NCBI GenBank assembly: GCA_965219235.1
Contig: OZ244721.1
Coordinates: forward strand, 1,736,001-1,800,000
Length of the DNA: 64,000 nt
Direction: 5' to 3'
From: CBDHCC01 sp965219235
Lineage (GTDB): Bacteria > Pseudomonadota > Alphaproteobacteria > Sphingomonadales > Sphingomonadaceae
Shown here: piece by piece, positions 36,066-45,032 of the stretch
How positions within the stretch are numbered: position 1 is the first letter of the stretch
How the letters are laid out: the number at the start of each line of letters is the position of its first letter
The notes under the pieces: generated by a model
Databases searched by the model: none
Seen by the model: only the letters and a program-made list of their open reading frames with translations
What the model was told of the DNA's origin: nothing
Position numbers and translations under genes: made by a program

Positions 36066-36542
36066 ATGCTGATGTGGCTTGCCCTTCTTCAGTTGACTAC
36101 GGTCGAAGCGCCTCAGGGCGATATCGCGTTGGATGTGCCGATAGACGATGCACGGCGTCTTGGGCACGAGCTTGCTGCGGGCGGGGTCGTGGCCACTCTC
36201 GTGCCGATGCTGGCGGAGAAGGACCTGGTGGATTTGGCGGCGGAAGATCAGTCGCTCACCGGGTCCGAACGCGAGCAACTGCTGGTGCTCGGGCGAGCGC
36301 GCGCCAAGGCTGGGCTGGATCACCTCCTAAGCGCGCTGGGAGACGCCTACGCGACCTCGCTCAGCGGCTCCGAAATGCGCATCCTTATCGAGCAGAATGC
36401 GAGCCCCGCCCGACAACATTGGCTCGCGATTCAGCCGGCCTCGATCCAGCAGGCGGTGGCGGCGCTGGAGGGATTGGATCTCAAGAAGGACACAGCCGCC
36501 GAGTTCTGCGGCCGTACCGGCAAACTGTGCGATCGCGACTGA
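36066..36542 (+). CDS. Hypothetical protein, possibly exported
   Basis: The 158-residue protein starts MLMWLALLQLTTVEAPQ, a short hydrophobic stretch that may be a weak signal peptide. The body is helical (RRLGHELAAGGVVATLVPMLAEKDLVDL) and ends EFCGRTGKLCDRD, with two cysteines. The pattern recalls sphingomonad DUF2059-like periplasmic proteins, without certainty. It ends exactly one base before the convergent DUF885 stop. It is the cargo of the second slot copy. Confidence 0.6.
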   Translation: MLMWLALLQLTTVEAPQGDIALDVPIDDARRLGHELAAGGVVATLVPMLAEKDLVDLAAEDQSLTGSEREQLLVLGRARAKAGLDHLLSALGDAYATSLSGSEMRILIEQNASPARQHWLAIQPASIQQAVAALEGLDLKKDTAAEFCGRTGKLCDRD

Positions 36543-38369
36543 TCAGCCGTTCCCGATCACCCGCTCCCGCACCACCCGCTCCAGCAGCGTGATCGGCACC
36601 GCGCCCGTCTCCACCACCGCGTCGTCGTAGCGCCTGAGGTCGTAGCGCTCGCCCAAAGCGGCCTGCGCCGCCGCCCTCAGCCGCACGATCTCCGAATGGC
36701 CGATCTTGTAGCCGCAGGCTTGCCCCGGCCAGGCGCAATAGCGGTCGACCTCGCCGGCCAGGTCGTCCTCGGTCGAGCCGTCGGCCTCCACGAAGACCTG
36801 GATCGCCTTGGCCCGGCTCCAGCGCAGATCGTGCAGGCCGGTGTCCACCACCAGCCGCGCGGCTCGGAAGGCGAAGGACTGGAGGTAGCCCAGCCGTCCG
36901 AACGGGTCGTCGTCATAGACGCCCAGCTCGTCCGCCAGCTGCTCGGCGTAGAGCGCCCAGCCCTCCGAATAGGCGTTGAACGCCACCATCGTGCGGATCA
37001 GTGGCAGGCGGTAGGTGTACTCGCCCTGGAAGATGTGGCCGGGCACGCCCTCGTGATAGGAGAGCGTGGGCAGGCTCCAGCGCGGCCAGTTCGCGGTGTC
37101 GCGCAGATTGATGTAGTAGTTGCCGGGCGTGGAGCCGTCGATCGCGCCCGCCGCCGCGTAGCCTCCGGGCGCCCCCGCCTCGATCTCCGGCGGCACGCGC
37201 TTGACCACCAGATCGGCCTTGGGCGGGGCGGTGAACGCGCGCGGCAGGCGCGTGCGGATGTCGGCGATGCGGCCGTTGATGTAGGCGAGCAGCTCCGCCC
37301 TGCCCGCATCCGTGTTCGGGTAGAGGAAGCGCGGATCGGCCGTCAGCGCCGCCATGCGCGCGCCGACCGTGCCCTGGGTGAGGCCCTGCGCGCGCAGGAT
37401 CGGGTCCATGCGCCCGTGCAGCTCGGCCAGCTCGTCCAGCCCGCGCTGGTGGATCTCCTTGGGCGTCAGCGTCGTCGTGGTCGCCGCCTTCAGCCCCCAG
37501 GCGTACCACTCGTCGCCCCGCGGCAAGGCCCAGACCCCGGCGTCGTCGCGCGCGCCCGTCCGCTGGCGCCGCAGCTCGGCCATCTGTCCGGCGAGTGCGG
37601 GCCGCACCTTGTCGCGCACCAGCGCCGCCGCCCGCGCGGCATAGCGGCCGTCGAGCCGCGCGGCGCGCGCCTTGACCGCCAGCGAACTTACGACCGTCCA
37701 CTCCGCGTCCGGCCGGGCGAGCGCGCCCGCCTGCTGCTTGATGGCCTTGTCGAGCAGGAAGGACGGCATGGTGACGCCCAGTCCGGCGTCGTGCCGCATC
37801 CGCTCCGTCTCCGCCTCCAGCGCGCCGGCATAGGCCTGCACGCGCAGCAGCCAGGCGTCGGCGTCGGCCGGGCGCTTGAGCGTGTGCTTGGAGTCGAGCA
37901 GGTCGGGCACATCCACGAAGGCGCCGACATTCTGCGCCACGCAATAGGGCGAGTTGCGGTAGTTGTTGTTCGGGTCGAGGACGGCGACGACGCCATAGGG
38001 CAGCGTGCCGCCCGCCACCGTCAGCTCGTGCGCGGCGCGGGTGACGGCCACGTCCAGCGACCCGGCCGCGTCGCCCATGCCCTCCAGCACGGTCAGCCGC
38101 CGCCGCGCGCTCGCCAGCCGCGCCTCGCGGCCGGCCAGCGAGCGGTCGGTGAGCTGCGCCTTCAGCGCCACGCGCCGGCCGCTGTCGAGACCGAGCGAGG
38201 TGGCGCTCTCCGGATAGTCCGACAGGATCGCCTCGGCCATGCCGTCGAGCGTGGCGGCCGGGGTGGAGCCGGGCGCGGGTCCGTCCCACTTGCGGATCGT
38301 GGGCGCGCAGGCGGCGAGCGCGGTCGTCGTGCCGAGAGCTGTGAGGACCTGGCGGCGGGTGGCGGGCAT
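36543..38369 (-). CDS. DUF885 family metallopeptidase-like lipoprotein
   Basis: The 608-residue protein starts MPATRRQVLTALGTTTALAAC, a signal with twin arginine-like RR and a lipobox cysteine. The zinc-type motif HEGVPGH is at about residues 439-445 with the downstream glutamate in YSEGWALYAEQLADELG. This is the DUF885/PF05960 group, distantly related to M32-type peptidases. It would act in the periplasm. Substrate unknown. The 3' end is the right border of the accessory slot. Confidence 0.92.
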   Translation of the reverse strand: MPATRRQVLTALGTTTALAACAPTIRKWDGPAPGSTPAATLDGMAEAILSDYPESATSLGLDSGRRVALKAQLTDRSLAGREARLASARRRLTVLEGMGDAAGSLDVAVTRAAHELTVAGGTLPYGVVAVLDPNNNYRNSPYCVAQNVGAFVDVPDLLDSKHTLKRPADADAWLLRVQAYAGALEAETERMRHDAGLGVTMPSFLLDKAIKQQAGALARPDAEWTVVSSLAVKARAARLDGRYAARAAALVRDKVRPALAGQMAELRRQRTGARDDAGVWALPRGDEWYAWGLKAATTTTLTPKEIHQRGLDELAELHGRMDPILRAQGLTQGTVGARMAALTADPRFLYPNTDAGRAELLAYINGRIADIRTRLPRAFTAPPKADLVVKRVPPEIEAGAPGGYAAAGAIDGSTPGNYYINLRDTANWPRWSLPTLSYHEGVPGHIFQGEYTYRLPLIRTMVAFNAYSEGWALYAEQLADELGVYDDDPFGRLGYLQSFAFRAARLVVDTGLHDLRWSRAKAIQVFVEADGSTEDDLAGEVDRYCAWPGQACGYKIGHSEIVRLRAAAQAALGERYDLRRYDDAVVETGAVPITLLERVVRERVIGNG

Positions 38370-38434
38370 GACGATCTCCGATAATGTGGAGACGTTGTCC
38401 ACCGGAGACGGGGTGGAGGCAAGGGGTGCCTCTA

Positions 38435-38580
38435 CGCCCTCTCCCCTTCAGGGGAGAGGGAGGGAGCGCCGGAGGCGCGGAAGGGAGAGGGGAACGCCCG
38501 GTACGCGCGTGATCGCCCCATCAATGCCCCTCTCCCTCGCCGCTGACGCGGCTCTCCCTCTCCCCTGAAGGGGAGAGGGT
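38435..38580. repeat. Family B inverted-repeat pair
   Basis: CCCTCTCCCCTTC-AGGGGAGAGGG at each end in opposite directions, with an inner GGAAGGGAGAGGGG / CCCCTCTCCCTCGCC, between the DUF885 gene and phaZ. Confidence 0.92.
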
Positions 38581-38589
38581 TCCGAGTGC

Positions 38590-39810
38590 CTACCCCCCGA
38601 ACTCCCGGATGAACCGCTCCACCTCCGGCGCGATGCGGTCGCGCCATTTGGAGCCGTTGAAGATGCCGTAGTGCCCCGCGTCCTTCGCCATCAGATAGCG
38701 CTTCTTCTCCTCCGGCAGTCCGGTGGCGATGGTCAGCGCGGCCCTGGTCTGGCCCAGGCCGGAGATGTCGTCGCGCTCCCCCTCGACCGCCATCAGCGCG
38801 GTCTTCGTGATCGCCGCCGGATCGACGGGCCGGCCCCGGTGCGTCATCTCGCCCCTGGGCAGCAGGTGGCGCTGGAAGACCACGTCGATCGTCTGGAGGT
38901 AGAACTCCGCCGCCATGTCGGCGACCGAGCGGTACTCGTCGTAGAACGCCTTGGTCGCCTCCGCGCCCTCGCCGTCGCCGGCGACCAGGTGCCTGAACAG
39001 CTCCCAGTGGCTGGTCATGTGGCTGCCCAGGTTCATCGACAGGAACCCGGCGAGCTGCAGGAAGCCCGGATAGACCTTCCGCCCCGCCCCGGGATAGCCG
39101 GCGGGCACGGTCGCGATCACCGCCTGCTCGAACCACGAGAACGGCCGGTTCTGCGCCGTCAGGTTGACGGCGGTCGGCGCCTCGCGCGTGTCGATCGGGC
39201 CGCCCATCAGGGTCAGCGTGGCGGGCGTCGCCGGGTGATCGTCGGCGTTCATCAGCGCGACCGCCGCATAGACCGGCACGGACGGCTGGCACACGGCCAG
39301 CGCATGCGCACCCGGCCCGATCGTCTCCAGCCAGCCGATCACGGTGTCGATATAGTCGTCGAGATCGAACCCGCCCTCCGACAGCGGCACGGTCTTCGCG
39401 TCGCGCCAGTCGGTGATGTAGACGTCGTGGCCGGGCAGCATCCGCTCGACCGTGCCGCGCAGCAGCGTGGCGAAATGGCCCGACATGGGGGCCACGATCA
39501 ACAGCTTCGGATCGCCCTCCCGCCCCGCGCGTCGAAAGCGCTTGAGCTGGCCGAAGGGCTTGCGGTCGACGATCTCCTCGGTGACCGCCACCGCCTGCCC
39601 GTCGATCACCGTCTCCGTCAGGCCGAAGGCGGGCTTGCCGCGCGTCTCCGTCGAGTGGGCGAACACGTCGAGCGCGTGCGCCAGGACGGGCAACCCGCCG
39701 AACTGGGCCCAGGGGTTGAGCGGGTTCTGCATCGCGCGGGCCGTGGCGCCGGCCCACAGGCTGGCTCCGCCGAGCCACTGGCGCTGCAGTTCGTGAAGGT
39801 CGTAGAGCAT
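38590..39810 (-). CDS. phaZ: Intracellular poly-3-hydroxybutyrate depolymerase
   Basis: The 406-residue protein matches the intracellular PhaZ family (MLYDLHELQRQWLGG start, GHFATLLRGTVERMLPGHDVYITDWRD-type core). The nucleophile position reads VCQPSVP at about residue 174, so a cysteine replaces the usual lipase-box serine, as described for intracellular PhaZ of Ralstonia. It releases 3-hydroxybutyrate from storage granules, which 3-hydroxybutyrate dehydrogenase (9045) then oxidises. The frame stays open far upstream, but ATG 39810 fits the family. Confidence 0.92.
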   Translation of the reverse strand: MLYDLHELQRQWLGGASLWAGATARAMQNPLNPWAQFGGLPVLAHALDVFAHSTETRGKPAFGLTETVIDGQAVAVTEEIVDRKPFGQLKRFRRAGREGDPKLLIVAPMSGHFATLLRGTVERMLPGHDVYITDWRDAKTVPLSEGGFDLDDYIDTVIGWLETIGPGAHALAVCQPSVPVYAAVALMNADDHPATPATLTLMGGPIDTREAPTAVNLTAQNRPFSWFEQAVIATVPAGYPGAGRKVYPGFLQLAGFLSMNLGSHMTSHWELFRHLVAGDGEGAEATKAFYDEYRSVADMAAEFYLQTIDVVFQRHLLPRGEMTHRGRPVDPAAITKTALMAVEGERDDISGLGQTRAALTIATGLPEEKKRYLMAKDAGHYGIFNGSKWRDRIAPEVERFIREFGG

Positions 39811-39906
39811 GGCCCTCCCTATGCGGGGGCGCGGGGTGTTGTGCAATGCACCATCCGGGGCGGACTCGCCATTGAGCGGGTCCACGCGCGGGTGTAGGGC
39901 GCGGCG

Positions 39907-41718
39907 ATGGCCGACATCGCAGCACCCTCCGGTCCCCGCCCGTCCGGTCCCCGCTCCGTCGAACGCAAGCCGCCGATCCGCAGCCTGAGGGTCGTCTGGC
40001 GCTTCGCCACCGCCTACCCGCTCCGGATCGTCGCCGCGCTCGTCGCGCTGACGATCGCGGCATTCGCCACCCTCGCCATCCCCTACGGCATCAAGCTGGT
40101 GGTCGATCAGGGCTTCTCGGGCGCGGGCGCGGGCGGCGACATCGGCCGCTACTTCCGCCTGCTCCTGCTGATCGTGGTCGTGCTGGCGCTCGCCACGGCG
40201 GGCCGCTTCTACTTCGTCTCCTGGCTGGGCGAGCGGACGGTGGCCGACTTCCGGCGCGCGGTTCAGCTCAACCTCCTCACCCTGTCGCCGTCCTATTTCG
40301 AGGAGAACCGCCCCGCCGAGATCGCCAGCCGGATGACGAGCGACACCGCGGTCATCGAACAGGTCGTGGGAACCACCGTCTCGGTGGCTCTGCGCAACCT
40401 GTTCGTGGGCGTCGGCGGCATCGCCTATCTGTTCTATCTGAGCCCGCGCCTGACCGGGGCGCTGCTGCTCGGCATCCCGGTCATCATCCTGCCGATCGTC
40501 TTCATCGCGCGCCGACTGCAGGTGATCTCGCGGTCCAGCCAGGACCGGGTGGCCGATGTGGGCGCGATGACGGCGGAGACGCTCGGCGCCATGCGGATCG
40601 TCCAGGCGTTCGGACAGGAGGCGCGCGAGGGCGAGCGCTTCGCCGCCGCCGTCGAGCGGACCTTCGCCACCGCGCGCCGCCGCTTCACCCTGCGCGCGGT
40701 CATGACGGCGATCGTGATCGGCCTGCTGTTCTCCGCCATCACGCTGCTGATGTGGCGCGGCGCGCTCGACGTGGCCGCCGGTCGGCTGTCGGGCGGCACC
40801 ATCGCGGCGTTCGTGGTGGCCGGCGGCTTCATCGCCGGCGCGTTCGGCGCGCTCACCGAGGTCTATGGCGACCTGGTGCGCGGCGCGGGCGCGGCCGAGC
40901 GGCTGACCGAGCTGCTCCACGCGCGCTCCCCCATCGCCGCCCCCGCCGATCCGGTGGCGCTGCCGGAGCCGGCGCGGGGCCGCCTGTCCTTCGACCACGT
41001 CACCTTCCGCTACCCCACCCGGCCGGAGGTCGCGGCGCTGGCCGACTTCACGCTCGACGTGGCGGCGGGCGAGACGGTGGCGGTGGTCGGGCCGTCGGGC
41101 GCGGGCAAGTCGACGCTGTTCCAGCTCGTCCAGCGCTTCTACGACCCCCAGGGCGGCGAGGTGCGGCTGGACGGCGTGCCGCTGACCCGCGCGGACCCGG
41201 AGGCGGTGCGGCGGCGGATCGCCGTGGTGCCGCAGGAGACGGTGATCTTCGCCGCCTCCGCCCGCGACAACCTGCGCTACGGCCGCTGGGAGGCGTCGGA
41301 CGGGGAGCTGTGGGAGGCGGCGCGCGCGGCCAACGCCGAACGCTTCCTGCGCGAGCTGCCGGACGGTCTCGACACCTTCCTGGGGGAAGCCGGCGCGCGG
41401 CTGTCGGGCGGGCAGCGCCAGCGGGTGGCGATCGCGCGCGCGCTGCTGCGCGACGCGCCGCTGCTGCTCTTGGACGAGGCGACCTCCGCGCTCGACGCGG
41501 AGAGCGAGCGGCTGGTGCAGGACGCGCTCGAACGGCTGATGCGGGACCGCACCACCGTCGTCATCGCCCACCGCCTGGCGACCGTTCGCGCGGCCGACCG
41601 GATCGTGGTGATGGACGAGGGCCGGATCGTGGAGGAGGGCACGCACGACGCGCTGTCGGGCGGCGGCGGCCTCTACGCCCGCCTGGCCGCGCTGCAGTTC
41701 GAGGGGCTGGCGGCGTAA
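39907..41718 (+). CDS. MsbA-like ABC exporter, fused membrane and ATPase domains
   Basis: The 603-residue half-transporter has six membrane helices (residues about 40-330) and a C-terminal ATPase with GPSGAGKST (Walker A), LSGGQRQRVAIARAL (signature) and LLLLDEATSALD (Walker B), followed by the switch His in VIAHRLATV. It should work as a homodimer in the inner membrane. It resembles lipid A or multidrug exporters; substrate is not known. Confidence 0.95.
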   Translation: MADIAAPSGPRPSGPRSVERKPPIRSLRVVWRFATAYPLRIVAALVALTIAAFATLAIPYGIKLVVDQGFSGAGAGGDIGRYFRLLLLIVVVLALATAGRFYFVSWLGERTVADFRRAVQLNLLTLSPSYFEENRPAEIASRMTSDTAVIEQVVGTTVSVALRNLFVGVGGIAYLFYLSPRLTGALLLGIPVIILPIVFIARRLQVISRSSQDRVADVGAMTAETLGAMRIVQAFGQEAREGERFAAAVERTFATARRRFTLRAVMTAIVIGLLFSAITLLMWRGALDVAAGRLSGGTIAAFVVAGGFIAGAFGALTEVYGDLVRGAGAAERLTELLHARSPIAAPADPVALPEPARGRLSFDHVTFRYPTRPEVAALADFTLDVAAGETVAVVGPSGAGKSTLFQLVQRFYDPQGGEVRLDGVPLTRADPEAVRRRIAVVPQETVIFAASARDNLRYGRWEASDGELWEAARAANAERFLRELPDGLDTFLGEAGARLSGGQRQRVAIARALLRDAPLLLLDEATSALDAESERLVQDALERLMRDRTTVVIAHRLATVRAADRIVVMDEGRIVEEGTHDALSGGGGLYARLAALQFEGLAA

Positions 41719-42072
41719 CGGGGAAATGCTTCTCCACCGCTCGTCCTTTGACGCAGACCCTTCGACAAGACGGGTATGTCGTTTGCAAATCCAAGCTGGA
41801 GCGTCTGAAAGCGACGGGAAGGCGCCAATGTTTCCGGCTCGGCTGCCACCTGGCATCCGCTCGTCCTGAGCCTGTCGAAGGACGCTCTTCACCAGCGAAG
41901 TTCGGCAGGCTGGCCAGTCTCCGCTCCCACGGACTCAGCCAAACGTCCTTCGACAGGCTCAGGACGAGCGGGACGTCCGTCACTGGGCCGCTCGCGGTCG
42001 CGGTGCATCGGGTTTGCAAGCTACACAATCACCTCCGACACGTTCGAGGCGAGCGGATGGCGGTTGGCGGCG
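41719..42072. other. Intergenic repeat region, no gene
   Basis: The 354 bp between the exporter and the DoxX gene hold the family A pair at 41857-41971 and, outside it, two halves of a second motif: TCGTTTGCAAATCC near 41777 and GGGTTTGCAAGC-TACACAATCACC near 42009. The TTTGCAA motif also occurs at about 26097, 53980 and 54215. Confidence 0.75.
41857..41971. repeat. Family A REP inverted pair
   Basis: Exact reverse-complement 28-bp elements starting CCGCTCGTCCTGAGCC (41857-41884) and ending CAGGACGAGCGG (41944-41971). Confidence 0.92.
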
Positions 42073-42501
42073 TCACCCTCGTGAAGGCGCGTTCCGCCAC
42101 GGCCGGTCCACCACCCCGCCCGCCCACAGCGCCGCCCAGATCAGCAGCGGCTGCAGCGCCATGCGGGGGCCGTGATACCACCAGCCGAGCCCGCCACCGG
42201 GCGAGCCCAGGTCGATCATCATGTGGTTCACGTTCGCCGGCCAGACGGCGAGCGCGTAGAGCGCCAGTCCCGCGCCCGCCCAGCGCCTCAGCGGCTCGGA
42301 TCGGGACTGCGCCAGCCCCATCGCGCCCGCCAGCTCGGCCAGCCCCGTGACCGCGATCACCGCGCCCGGCGAGGGGACCCAACCGGGCGTGATCCGCAGG
42401 AAGGGCGCGGGCGCCGCCAGGTGCAGCGCCCCGGCCGCGCCGTAGAGCGCCACCAGCCCCCAGCGCGCCCGCCCCCGCCAGCGCTCGCGGCGAACGCTCA
42501 T
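42073..42501 (-). CDS. DoxX-like membrane protein
   Basis: The 142-residue protein has four hydrophobic segments: LVALYGAAGALHLAAP, VIAVTGLAELAGAMGLA, WAGAGLALYALAVWPAN and ALQPLLIWAALWAGGV. The AVTGLAELAGAMGL segment is typical of the DoxX family. Inner-membrane; function poorly defined, with links to redox or sulfur metabolism in other bacteria. Confidence 0.85.
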   Translation of the reverse strand: MSVRRERWRGRARWGLVALYGAAGALHLAAPAPFLRITPGWVPSPGAVIAVTGLAELAGAMGLAQSRSEPLRRWAGAGLALYALAVWPANVNHMMIDLGSPGGGLGWWYHGPRMALQPLLIWAALWAGGVVDRPWRNAPSRG

Positions 42502-42508
42502 CGCCGCG

Positions 42509-42775
42509 TCAGTAACGATAGCGGCACGCCGCCACTTCCAGCGCCTGCGCCTCCCCGGCCCCGCCCACGCGATGGATCAGCCGGTGCTCGCGCGTGATCC
42601 GGCGCGACCACCAGCCCTTCAGATTGCCCGACAGGAGCTCCGGCTTGCCGGTGCCCGAGAAGGGGTGGCGGGTGCATTCGGCGATCAGCGCGTTGATGCG
42701 GGCCAGGACCTTCGGGTCCTCGCCCTGCCAGAAGAGATAGTGTGACCACCCCTTTTGCGAGAATGTGATCCTCAC
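42509..42775 (-). CDS. yoeB: YoeB/Txe-family toxin
   Basis: The 88-residue protein matches YoeB, a ribosome-dependent mRNA endonuclease. Glu46 (KPELLSG) and Arg65 (EHRLIH) of the E. coli active site are conserved. The C-terminus reads CRYRY, while E. coli YoeB ends CRYHY, so the catalytic histidine position holds an arginine. The ATG overlaps the antitoxin stop (ATGA). Activity may therefore be altered. Confidence 0.93.
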   Translation of the reverse strand: MRITFSQKGWSHYLFWQGEDPKVLARINALIAECTRHPFSGTGKPELLSGNLKGWWSRRITREHRLIHRVGGAGEAQALEVAACRYRY

Positions 42776-43026
42776 GGCTGGATCAGCTCACGCTCCACGC
42801 CCTTGCCGGCGTCCAGCTCGGCGATGCTCTCCAGCAGTTCCTTCGCATTCGCGGGCGAGGACAGAAGGTAGAGCGTCTCCTGGATCGAGTCCCACTCCGA
42901 CTGCGACACCATCACCACGCCCTCCTTCTTCTGGCGGGTGACCGCGAGCGCCACCTTGTCGGCGACCACACGGTCCATCGCGCTCTTCAGATTGGCGCGG
43001 GTGTCGGAAAAGCTCATCACGTCCAT
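42772..43026 (-). CDS. yefM: YefM/Phd-family antitoxin
   Basis: The 84-residue protein has the Phd/YefM N-terminal DNA-binding fold (MSFSDTRANLKSAMDRVV and VAVTRQKKEG-like LAVTRQKKEGVVMVSQSEWDS) and a C-terminal helical tail that would neutralise the toxin. Start 43026 was chosen because the family begins at this methionine; the frame remains open to 43101. It is coupled by a 4-base overlap to the YoeB gene. Confidence 0.93.
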   Translation of the reverse strand: MDVMSFSDTRANLKSAMDRVVADKVALAVTRQKKEGVVMVSQSEWDSIQETLYLLSSPANAKELLESIAELDAGKGVERELIQP

Positions 43027-43131
43027 GGTTCGTCTCCTTTGCCGAGGGTTTGTACACGATCTTGTGCAACACGCAAGGGCCTGGCAACAAAACGCTTGCA
43101 AAATAGGATTTCACATGATCCACATAGGTTC

Positions 43132-43962
43132 ATGAAACACACTTCAAAACCCCCGAACCCGTCCCGCGCCACCCGTCGCCGCGCCGAGGCCCTGTTCAAC
43201 AAGCGGCGCGCGCGCGAGCTGAAGGCGATGGCCGCGGACGAGGAGCGGCCCGGCGTGGCGCGCTTCACGCCGGCCGAGCCGCGCGCGCGCCGGGACGGCT
43301 GGACCGCCGCCCGGCAGCGCGCGTTCATCGGCGCGCTCGCCGACTGCGGCAGCGTCACGACGGCGGCGGGGATCGTGAAGCTGACCCCGCGCTCCGCCTA
43401 CACCCTGCGCCGCCACCCGACCGCCTGGGCCTTTCGTCACGCCTGGGACCGGGCGATGGAGCACGCCACCCGGATCGCGGCCGACGAGGCGACGGCCCGC
43501 GCCATCTCCGGCACCGTCGTGCCGCACTATTACAAGGGCGAGCGGGTGGGCGAGCACGTCCGCCACAACGACCAGCTGGTGCTGCGCCTGCTCGCCGCGC
43601 GCGACCCCTACCGCTTCGCCGCCCGGCCCGATCCCGACAGGGCCGAGCAGTGGCGCGAGGGGAGCGCCGACGCGCTGGAGGACGCGCTGGACGCCATCGA
43701 CGGGGAGCTCGCGGGGACGCCGGAGGGGCGGCGCGCGCTGGCGCTCGCCTTCCACCGCACGATGAACCCTCCGCCTCCGGCTCAGGCCGACGAGGGGCGC
43801 AGGGAGGTCGCGCGCCGGCTGGAGGAGATGGCCGAGCGGCTCGCCTTGCCGCTGCCCTGGGAGAAGGACGAAGCCCCTCCCCCGTGGTGCGAAGATCGTG
43901 AACTTCCGCCCGATCCCGCGCCCGACGCGCCGCGTGGGGAGCCCCGGGTCCGCCACCTCTGA
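43132..43962 (+). CDS. Helix-turn-helix protein, small-terminase-like
   Basis: The 276-residue protein starts MKHTSKPPNPSRATRRRAEA. It carries a DNA-binding segment RQRAFIGALADCGSVTTAAG followed by LTPRSAYTLRRHP, which is the helix-turn-helix seen in phage small terminase-like and sphingomonad chromosomal proteins. The C-terminal third is Glu- and Pro-rich. No other phage gene is near, so it is more likely a domesticated or chromosomal family. It lies divergent from the YefM-YoeB pair. Confidence 0.65.
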   Translation: MKHTSKPPNPSRATRRRAEALFNKRRARELKAMAADEERPGVARFTPAEPRARRDGWTAARQRAFIGALADCGSVTTAAGIVKLTPRSAYTLRRHPTAWAFRHAWDRAMEHATRIAADEATARAISGTVVPHYYKGERVGEHVRHNDQLVLRLLAARDPYRFAARPDPDRAEQWREGSADALEDALDAIDGELAGTPEGRRALALAFHRTMNPPPPAQADEGRREVARRLEEMAERLALPLPWEKDEAPPPWCEDRELPPDPAPDAPRGEPRVRHL

Positions 43963-43989
43963 CGTGATGACATCGGGAGGGACCCGTGC

Positions 43990-44067
43990 CGTCCTTGCGA
44001 GCGGAGCGAAGCGATCCAGACCGGCGCTCATCCTGGATCGCCGCGTCGCCTCGCTCCTCGCAACGAC
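43990..44067. repeat. Family F long inverted repeat
   Basis: CGTCCTTGCGAGCGGAGCG-AAGCGATCCAG on the left pairs imperfectly with CTGGATCGCCGCGTCG-CCTCGCTCCTCGCAACGACG on the right. It matches the widespread intergenic element beginning with TTGCGAGCG. Only one copy lies in this window. Confidence 0.8.
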
Positions 44068-44173
44068 GATTCGATGTGAGGTCACACTGCTCTAATCAAG
44101 ACAATCGTGTCGTGTGCCAACCCACAAGGCGCCACGTGAGCCGGTGCCGGGAAGCGGACGAACATCCCACGTC

Positions 44174-44202
44174 CGTCACCCCGGCCTTGAGCCGGGGTGA
44201 CG
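44174..44202. repeat. Family D single hairpin
   Basis: CGTCACCCCGGC and GCCGGGGTGACG form a perfect 12-bp stem around CTTGA. Confidence 0.88.
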
Positions 44203-44502
44203 AGTTGGGCAGGGGTTTGGAAGCTACACGATCGCCTCGATCGAGGACGCGCGGCGAACGCTTCAACCGCGACAGCCCGCGCTCGCGGCCGCCCTCGTGC
44301 CGGCGACCCTGCGCAACCGAGCGACCTTCGCCTGCTCCGGCATGATATCGCGCTGGGACCTGCCCGACACGCCCCCTCTGCCGCCGCTGGTGACGGAAGC
44401 GGATGCGGCGCAGGCCGGCCGACGCGGAGCCGGGGGTCCGCCGCCGGTGGTTGACGCGGCCGGCGGATCTGGCACGATGACGGACAGTCCAGGAGATCGC
44501 CC

Positions 44503-44925
44503 GTGATCCTCGCCGTTCTGCTGTTCGCGGTCCTCGTCGTCCGCCTCCACCCCGACACGCCCGCCGCGCGGTGGCTGCGCGATGGGCTGGTGGAGCGGCC
44601 GCTGGCGGTCTTCGCGCGCATCGAGCGCCGCTATGTGATCGCGGCGCTCATCATGCTGGTGGTGGGCTTGGCGGGAGTGCCCGCGATGACCGGCGAGCTC
44701 GCCTGGCTGATGGCGACCGACACGTCGCTGCTCATCGACATCGCGGTCGCCGCCTACACCCTGGCCGCCGCGCGCGGACTGCGGGCCGGGTGGCGGATGA
44801 CGGGCGGGCGGCTGCTCGCGAGCCGGCCGAAGGCACAGTCCCGCCCCCGCCCCCGCTCCCGCCGGCCGCGCCCCGCTCCCGCCCCGGCCGCCAACGACGA
44901 CGCGGACCATCGACGGGCGGCCTGA
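44503..44925 (+). CDS. Small membrane protein
   Basis: The 140-residue product starts at a GTG (ILAVLLFAVLVVRLHPDTP). It has three hydrophobic segments: the first 15 residues, YVIAALIMLVVGLAGVPAM, and LLIDIAVAAYTLAAARGL. The tail is Arg- and Pro-rich. I do not recognise a family. It would sit in the inner membrane with a basic cytoplasmic tail. Confidence 0.6.
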   Translation: MILAVLLFAVLVVRLHPDTPAARWLRDGLVERPLAVFARIERRYVIAALIMLVVGLAGVPAMTGELAWLMATDTSLLIDIAVAAYTLAAARGLRAGWRMTGGRLLASRPKAQSRPRPRSRRPRPAPAPAANDDADHRRAA

Positions 44926-45032
44926 GCTGTCCGTCCAGTGCCGCGCGCCGGCCACTCGTCCGGAGCGGCGCCCCTGTCGCCCGGCGTGGTCTCGCTCCCA
45001 CAGTTCCGGGTCGGTCCGCTTGGCGCTCCCGC

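Larger units (their letters stand above)
43963..44502. other. Intergenic region with repeats, no gene seen
   Basis: These 540 bp hold a long inverted repeat (43990-44067) and a family D hairpin (44174-44202). From 44230 to 44500 I see no repeat, RNA or protein that I can support. Confidence 0.65.

Noticed and set aside
35620..36542. A transposon carrying vapC and the hypothetical gene
   Set aside because: No terminal inverted repeats or transposase are seen; the borders are ends of the two neighbouring genes.
43132..43962. Prophage remnant, based on the small-terminase-like helix-turn-helix
   Set aside because: No large terminase, portal, capsid, integrase or lysis gene is near, and similar stand-alone proteins are common in this group of bacteria.
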